A DNA stretch of 64,000 bases from Unio delphinus (taxonomy: Eukaryota > Mollusca > Bivalvia > Unionida > Unionidae), in assembly GCA_029339505.1 (NCBI GenBank), contig JAQISU010000096.1:6994001-7058000 (forward strand), given 5' to 3'. Within the stretch, counting starts at the first letter, position 1; each line of letters opens with the position of its first letter. The notes below the pieces were generated by a model. It did no database searches. It was not told the origin of the DNA and saw only the letters and a program-made list of their open reading frames with translations. This document shows positions 57,967 through 64,000 of the stretch, piece by piece. The translations under genes and the position numbers were made by a program.

Positions 57967-60172
57967 TACATGCCAACCATTACGCTTTTGGCGTAATCAT
58001 TACGCTTTTTCCCACTAAATTCTGCGTTACGCGTTAACGTTTATAGATTACGCTTTTTCGATATATCCATCTTGCAAAAAAAAGAAATTTTTTTTTTTTC
58101 GTTTTTATTAGCATTACTTTATTTTTTACATACTGTTTTATTTTTAAATAAAAAATACCCCGCTTCTACATAACTACGATATACGAGTATACTTGTCCGT
58201 GGACTTTCCTAATATTCATGTTCTATTTATAGCAACTATCATGTTACTAAGATACTTTAAAACTTTCGACCTCATATTCTATTTATAGCGGCTTAGTGAG
58301 GAGAGAACAGACTGGTTTCTATTTTGTTTAAATCATTATGCACATACTCTTTGTTCTAATTTTGTATAGTGCCGAACCAGTCTAAAAGTTTTTTTGCGCT
58401 AAAAAGTATTAAAAAATTCTCAATGCGTTTATGAGTGCAAAAAATATCTCTTAAATAATTTCACAGATGGGTTAGAAAAAGTCAATAATAAACAAAGCAA
58501 AATGTAATCAATCCTCCGAACACGACGAGGGCATCATCACGTGACGTCTAATCGTTGGCGCTAAATGGCTTCAGATGTTAAGATGGATTCTAGTCTTTGT
58601 GTATGTTAGAGCACATTTTTTTCCCCAAGAATTTCGCAGATGGATCAGAAAAAAGCAAAACGAGTCCTCCAAAGATTCAAAGATGAATATATGAATGGCA
58701 TAATACAGCGTTCCATTCTAGGACAGCATCATGCTCATTGCAGGCTGTGCGGAAACGATTTTAGCATTGGTCATGGTGGTAAATTTGATGTGGAAAAACA
58801 CATGAAAACAAGGAAATACATCGAATTAGCTCGCCTTACGAACTCTAATACTAAGGTAACTTCTTATTTACAGCAGAGCTCAAGTGCAGACTTGAATACT
58901 ATAAATGCTGAGGTGTTATTTACCGAGTTTTTAATAGAACACGGACTACCCTTAGCGGTAGCAGACCACGTTGGTCCCTTGTTCAAGCGGATGTTTCCTG
59001 ATTTCGAAAATTGCGGAAAAATATGCTTGTGCAAGAACAAAATCATCTCACATTGTTTGGTGCCTAGCAGAAGATACTTCACTTAAAATTGCAGAAGCAA
59101 TGAAAATTGGGCCATTTAGTATTGCCACAGACGGGAGTTGTGATTATGATGATAAAAAGTTGTACCCAGTATGTATTAGATACTTTGACAGTGAAAAAGG
59201 CAAAGTCATGGGTGTTCTTCTTTCTTTACCAGAATTAACAGTAGATTCCACTGGACAAAACATTTTTGATTTGCTTGACAATGTTTTGAAGAAACATGAC
59301 ATAAGTTGGCAGAACTGTATGGGGTTTGCAGCTGATAATGCATCAGTGATGACTGGAATTCATAAAGGAGTTGCATCCTATATTTTGAAAATGTCTCCAT
59401 CAGTGTTCATAACAGGTTGCCCCTGTCATTTAATGCACCTTGCTGCTGATAAATTAGAAGTAGATATTGGCCATTTATTAATAGATATCTATGATTACAT
59501 GCTCCATAAATTCCCATATGGAGATGAACTGCTTTTAAATGCTTCAGTTGCTTATGTAAATGAGAGACAGTCAAAAAGCTTCAAAAGTGTTAGATTCTTT
59601 GTCAAGAGATATCCCTTTCTATTGCCACCCTTGTCTAACTTGGATCATCTGGAAGAAGAATTCCTGAAGTATCAAGTTTGGATTCTACCTGACAATATAC
59701 TTAATGCAGATAGAGTTGATGTGCAATGGCACCTTATTTCCCAGCTAAAAGACTATCACTGGAAGAAATAAATTTCCTCTTCTTTGTCAGGTTATGAAAG
59801 GAATATTGGTTCTTTACCATTCTAATGCTGACTGTGAGAGATTGTTCAGTGTTGTTAACAAAAATAAAACTGAATTCAGGTCCAGGCTAAGTAACCCGGT
59901 ACTGGGTGCTCTACTGGTATGCAAAACATTCATGGCCTCAGCTGGTACAAAATGTTTTGAAATGCAACATGACAATCTGTTGCTTTCTAAAGCTAAAAGT
60001 GCTACATATGAACACTTGAACCATTAATGAATGATAAAAGAGGAGAAAAGCAAATAAATCATTGTTAATTGTAATGGTAGTATGTTATATGTGGATTACT
60101 CTTTTTCTGCTTGGATTCCTCTTTTTGACCACTTGGATTACACTTTTTCCTCGTCAGGGGTTGGCATGTATG
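57967..60172 (+). mobile_element. hAT-superfamily DNA transposon, decayed
   Basis: Inverted ends TACATGCCAACC (57967) and GGTTGGCATGTA (60160-60171), flanked by an 8-bp direct repeat with one mismatch: ATAACTCG (57959-57966) and ATAACTCC (60173-60180). An 8-bp duplication is the hAT hallmark. Subterminal TTACGCTTTT motifs repeat at the left end (57980-58050), and GGATTACTCTTTTTCTGC / GGATTACACTTTTTCC motifs at the right end. Carries a transposase relic. It lies in the intron between CBM14 exon 3 and the first Ser/Thr exon. Confidence 0.82.
58640..60027 (+). pseudogene. hAT transposase with BED-type zinc finger, frameshifted
   Basis: Three consecutive pieces in different frames. Piece 1 (58640-59006): MDQKKAKRVLQRFKDEY, then a BED-like finger with CRLCGNDFSIGHGG and HMKTRKYIELA. 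Piece 2 (about 59010-59768): KIGPFSIATDGSCDYDD (first catalytic Asp region), ISWQNCMGFAADNASVMTG (second Asp region), VFITGCPCHLMHLAADKLE (hAT CxxH region). Piece 3 (59794-60027): YHSNADCERLFSVVNKNKTE and SRLSNPVLGALL, the C-terminal dimerisation segment with its conserved ER(L/V)FS. Frame changes lie near 59005 and 59770, and the region between piece 2 and 3 looks shortened. Not functional as written; an alternative is a spliced domesticated gene, which the frameshifts do not favour. Confidence 0.85.
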
Positions 60173-60936
60173 ATAACTCCATACCAGCTTACATTAAGCC
60201 AGTATTTTGCCTTGCAATTAAAGACAGAAACTTTTATGTACGATTTTATTTGACGTAATTGCAATTGTCATTTATAGGTTTGCGCAGGGTGATGTTTGAC
60301 AGTGGTAAATTTTCTTCATGTGTTAAAGCTTGAAAGAAAGTAGACAGTATATTTTCTTTTATTTGGGCATGAATCATTTTCTATTATGAAAAGATCTTAT
60401 TCTCAATTGAATGAAGTTGCACAAAAGATTAAATCTCTGGAGTAATTTCTCTTGGGACCCCTTAACACTTTTTAATTCTCAAGAAAGCCCAACACCATCT
60501 TGGAATAAGGCAAGTATGAAAATATATTCCTTTTGAGTACTTCAACTCGTGGTTTTGAATCTTGTGAAAATGAATTTTTGACCCTCTTACTGAACTACAT
60601 CCATTATTCATTCGATATCTGCAATCGTCCCCTGTATATCTTTAAATTTGATAATGTGATGATGCAGCACAGTATATTCACTTCTACTGTGATTTATGCA
60701 GATTTTGTTTACTACAATGCACAAATTTAAAGACTTGGTTGTTAACAATGATCCATCTAATAGATGAGAGAACTCATTTTGCTATTAATAAATTTAGTGT
60801 CTACAAAAATATAAGTTTATGCTAATGCACATAAATTGATACTAGTAAAGATGAATTCATTGTAATTGTTAAATATTCATGAAATGAGATGTTTACAGGT
60901 TTTTGATTGACCAGGAATTTTTGTTTCTTTTTCCAG
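60173..60936. other. Intron sequence, no feature seen
   Basis: No gene or TE signature supported. Confidence 0.5.
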
Positions 60937-61002
60937 GAAAAAAGCCTCAAACATCTGCTGATATTGTAACCACATCCATTCCTATCAGCATAAAAAGTAC
61001 TG
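60937..61002 (+). CDS. Ser/Thr-rich linker exon 1 (22 aa)
   Basis: Acceptor TTTTTCCAG, donor GTAAGT, phase 1-1. Joined to CBM14 exon 3 it gives Arg (A|GA) then KKPQTSADIVTTSIPISIKST, ending in a G that starts a Gly codon in the next exon. Six Ser/Thr-rich positions and no Cys: a flexible, possibly O-glycosylated linker. Assigned by border quality, phase and similarity to the next exon. Confidence 0.65.
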
Positions 61003-61430
61003 GTAAGTTAACAGTATGGTGGAAAAGGGATTAACTAGATTATTGATCATTTCCCTGTCAGCTTTAAATTATTCAGGATAAATTTTTAGCATATAGAAAT
61101 TTATTGCAGAATGTAGAATTTATATTTTTGATGTAGCAAATCAGTTCATACAGTTGTGAAAAGTGCTTGAATTCTGGTCTTTATCTTTCACAAGTATATC
61201 CACTTATATCTTGTACAAGAAAATGACATGTATATGAGATATTGGGAGCCACACCAGTCCTGTTGTATCCGATTTCTTGTTATCATGGAGCATGCTATAG
61301 TAAGGCTCATGCTACTTTTTGAGGTGATGAACTTTCATAAGTAATACAACTGCATCACAGTAGATAGCTGACTTGTACTTAGTGTCATTAAATTTATTAA
61401 ATGTGTTATCATTGAATTTTTTAAATTCAT
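61003..61430. other. Intron sequence, no feature seen
   Basis: AT-rich sequence without supported features up to the minus-strand LINE relic. Confidence 0.5.
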
Positions 61431-61499
61431 GAGCTCAGTTCATGTTGGAATCATTCAACAGATTGTACGACTCTGTATATATATATTTTGTATCCATCA

Positions 61500-62760
61500 A
61501 TTCTATGAAGACCACTTTAGTCATCCAGTGCTTTATGAGGAACAAATGGTCTGTAGGTGCGTAGGTGGCAGATGAGACCAATGTGTGCCCTGAATGTTCT
61601 GTGGCATTGTGGACATGGGATGGTAGCAGCACTGATAGTAGGGTTACTGATTATTGATTTCCTGGATTGCCTCCATTGTTCTGCCAAGGCTGTCCTGTTG
61701 GCCTTACAAGCTGCAGCACCTTTAGTGATGGAAGAACGCCACAATCCTGTCCTTGGTAGTCTGCTCCCACATATCATAGCTAATGCCAGAGTTCTTCAAA
61801 AATGTCTTCAGGGTGACCATTTACTATTTTCTCTGGCCTCCTTTGTTGCATTTTCCTTGCTCAAGCTCACCATAAGAGTATTTATGGAAGCCGGTGCTCC
61901 GACATGCTAGCTGCATTGCCTGCCCATTGCATCTGGGAATGCTTGCTTTGGGCAAGGACCTCAGTATCTAATATCCTGTGTTGCTGCTTGAGTAGTGTGG
62001 ATTTGGTTCATCATCTTTGCATGGCTCTGGTACACTGTCTAGGTTTTGCAGGCATATAATAACACATGGAGTACTATCGCTCTGTACACATTCAACTTTG
62101 TCAGAAGACTAATGCCTCTTTTGTTCCAAACCTTGACATGTAGTCTGCTGAATGTTGCACTGGCATTTAACGTCCTGGCATTACATTCATAGTCTATTAC
62201 AACATTTAGGGACAGAGTGCAGTCAAGATAGGTGAACATGTTCATTGCACTCAGTTTGTAACCATTGACTGTGATTCTTGTCTCGGCATACCATTTTCCT
62301 GAGGCTGACTGATACATTATTTCATTCTTCTTTGTGTTGATCGAAAGTCCAAACTTTGTGCAGTCATCAGAAAACTTGATGCTGCTTTGTGTGTCAGCAT
62401 CAGTGTTGAGGGTGCATTCATCAGCAAAAAGAAGTCTCTGATGATGTCTTTTGTGGGCTTAGTATTTGCTTGGAACCTCCTGAGGTTGAACAGTTTGCCA
62501 TCAATTCGGTATCTGCTGATTGCCATGTCACCATCTCTGAAGGCATCAGTGAGCATTGCTGAGAACACGAGACTGAAAGATATTTGTACCACAGTACAGC
62601 CCTGCTTCACTTTGCAACAGGAAAGGGATCTCATTGTTCCAGATTTTAGCTTCCATACCATCATGGAATTTCTACACCATGGACATCCATACTTGCCCAT
62701 GATCTTCCATAGGCCCTCTTGGCAAGCAGTGTCAAAGGCCTTGGTCAGATTGACATGGTA
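61500..62760 (-). pseudogene. Non-LTR retrotransposon reverse-transcriptase relic
   Basis: Read on the minus strand. About 62700-62330: KQGCTVVQISFSLVFSAMLTD, FRDGDMAISRYRIDGKLFN, LRRFQANTKPTKDIIRDF, i.e. the RT palm/fingers region. 62317-62039: ITVNGYKLSAMNMFTYLD, VWNKRGISLLTKLNVYRAIV, LLYACKT. 61777-61517: ERTA-like tail region and IPCPQCHRTFRAHIGLICH, a C-terminal zinc-finger motif. The (F/Y)ADD catalytic motif is not intact (FFLLMNAPS in its place) and several frames are used. Decayed LINE; clade not assigned. Confidence 0.8.
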
Positions 62761-62810
62761 GAGATAAGGTCAGTATTCTGCTCTTGGCTTTTCTCTTGTA
62801 ACTGCCTAGC

Positions 62811-62875
62811 AGCGAACACGAGGTTGATGTGCAGTCATCAGCAAATAAAAAGTCTCTGATGATGTCTTTTGTGAC
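62811..62875. repeat. Partial duplication of the LINE segment
   Basis: GAACACGAGGTTGATGTGCA and GTCATCAGCAAATAAAAAGT, TCTCTGATGATGTCTTTTGT repeat parts of 62398-62456, so the LINE's upstream end is scrambled. Confidence 0.7.
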
Positions 62876-63335
62876 CTTTGATCTTTAAAATCTTGTTTTC
62901 ACCGTTACTTCTGAACGGGTGGTCATATCAGTATGAACTTTTAACTAAGGCTAATGATGATGTTTTGATGGTCGTAAAGGAAAATTAACTACTGCCAGAA
63001 AGGTGATGGGGTGGTCTTTTGTCCATCCATCATCTGTTAACACTCTTGTTATCCCTACTTCTCCTAGACTACTTTGAGTAAATGTATTGCTGCTGGACAT
63101 CCAATATCATCACCATATAGGCATCTTGAGAATTATCATTATTCCTCCTGAAAGGATGATCTTATCAAGATGTGATTTTCAATAAAATACATCTGAAGTT
63201 GAACTGGTCTTAAAAGACATGAAATCTGAATTGGTCTTAAATGAAAATACATGTAATGCTGATCTAAAGTTCAATATGGCCACCTTAGCAGCTATCTTGA
63301 AAATCATGTTATTGCTACACCTTCTACATGGATGG

Positions 63336-63505
63336 TCATATAAATTGGGAGTTTTCATTAAGACCTCTTGTGATGTCATAAATATGGGGTTTTCACTAAA
63401 AGACATCTTGTGATGTCATATAAATATGGGGTTTTCACTAAAAGACATCTTGTGATGTCATATAGACATGGGGTTTTCATTAAAAGACATCTTGTGATGT
63501 ATGGC
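63336..63505. repeat. ~57-bp tandem repeat, about 3-4 copies
   Basis: Unit ATATGGGGTTTTCACTAAAA then GACATCTTGTGATGTCATA(TA)A. The first copy (63345) is diverged. The short open frames here are artefacts. Confidence 0.9.
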
Positions 63506-63817
63506 TGGCCCAAAATAAAACTGGTAGTAATCTGGTATTCTGTATGGCAAAGACAGCAGCCATCTTAAAATTCTGTAATCGCCAGTTCCTACCTGAAAAG
63601 ATGGTCATACTGGTATGTGAAGACCCAATGAATATAACTCTTGATGACATAACCCCTTACTTCATGCAATAAATTTAGTGTCAAGAAATGTAAACAAACA
63701 TTGCTAATGCACAAAAATTAATTTGATCAAATATGAATTCAGTGTACTTTGAAATGTTAAAAAAAAATTGCCATTTTTGCAAGTGTTTATTTTGACAAGG
63801 AAATCTTTGTTCTCCAG

Positions 63818-63880
63818 GAGGTGTACCCTTAACAAGTGCAGTGATTGATGTAAAGGCCATTGTCAACTCATCAAGTACTG
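63818..63880 (+). CDS. Ser/Thr-rich linker exon 2 (21 aa)
   Basis: Acceptor TGTTCTCCAG, donor GTAAGT, phase 1-1. G|GA makes Gly, then GVPLTSAVIDVKAIVNSSST and a G opening the next codon. It ends AGTACTG|GTAAGT, the same end as linker exon 1, with similar spacing of Thr/Ser and Ile/Val, so the two are probably duplicates. The gene continues past the window. Confidence 0.65.
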
Positions 63881-64000
63881 GTAAGTGGTAATACTGGGTG
63901 GTATGAATAAATTACTATCTATGCTAAGATCAAGCCAAATTGAATGCTACTGGCTTTTAATGAATCGTGGATAATTGTAAAACCACGCAGCAATTTTCAC

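Larger units (their letters stand above)
2221..63880 (+). other. Spliced gene model: decapeptide-repeat / chitin-binding protein (partial, 27 exons)
   Basis: I infer one + strand transcription unit from 27 exons that share orientation, GT-AG borders and intron phase 1-1. Order: 22 decapeptide exons (2221-44249), three CBM14 exons (45145-53956), two Ser/Thr-rich exons (60937-61002, 63818-63880). Every exon length is a multiple of 3 and every junction keeps the frame: G|AC gives Asp between repeat exons, G|TT gives Val into CBM14-1, A|CC Thr into CBM14-2, A|GA Arg into CBM14-3 and into the linker, G|GA Gly between linkers. No signal peptide, start codon, stop codon, promoter or poly(A) site for this gene is visible, so both ends lie outside. 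The predicted product is secreted and matrix-associated (inference from CBM14). It may be two genes rather than one; the phase match between the last repeat exon and CBM14-1 favours one. Confidence 0.75.

Overview
The window looks like one stretch of a single very large, intron-rich animal gene on the + strand, open at both ends. The phylum is inferred. GT-AG introns, tRNA-derived SINEs whose core resembles a SINE superfamily common in molluscs, non-LTR, hAT and pogo-like relics, AT-rich sequence and a secreted-looking chitin-binding protein all fit a lophotrochozoan, most likely a bivalve. Nothing is bacterial: there are no operons, rRNA or CRISPR.

The gene has two recognisable parts. From 2221 to 44249 there are 22 short exons. 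Each lies between a conserved acceptor (usually TTGCAACAG or TTGGAACAG) and a GTAAGT-type donor, and each encodes n copies of the decapeptide DYxKPK(E/K)YPT followed by a closing octapeptide DYP(V/I)VTEV. Joined, they would give about 1160 residues very rich in Tyr, Lys and Pro. From 45145 to 53956 three exons each encode one six-cysteine chitin-binding type-2 (peritrophin-A/CBM14) domain with identical cysteine spacing 11-5-9-12-9. Two short Ser/Thr-rich exons follow (60937 and 63818) and the gene runs off the window. All 27 exons are phase 1 at both ends, so any exon can be gained, lost or skipped without breaking the frame. The predicted product is a modular extracellular protein: a long Tyr/Lys/Pro repeat region that could be a cross-linkable (DOPA-type) or glycosylated scaffold, tethered to chitin. 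Byssus, periostracum, shell matrix or a mucous/peritrophic layer are possible sites; the sequence does not decide. I do not recognise this decapeptide as a described family.

The introns evolve with the exons. Positions 1-1965 are a fairly homogeneous array of a ~70-bp unit, and degenerate relatives of it fill most introns up to ~44 kb. Between ~23.7 and 37 kb a ~2-kb higher-order unit (long His/Arg-type exon, 52-bp intron array, short Pro-type exon, intron) is repeated about five times. One exon (25629-26072) looks like a long/short fusion made by unequal recombination. The intron at 7192-20647 is 13.5 kb and holds a putative solo LTR, a second copy of a dispersed ~1.7-kb repeat, SINEs and microsatellites.

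Mobile elements include two tRNA-SINE families (several copies with clear target-site duplications), a decayed pogo/Tigger-like element (30265-31804), a TIR element with a 5-bp duplication (37736-39054), rearranged LINE pieces (40520-41670), a frameshifted hAT element (57967-60172) and a decayed minus-strand LINE (61500-62760). Most other open frames are artefacts of the 30-bp and 70-bp repeats having few stops in any frame.
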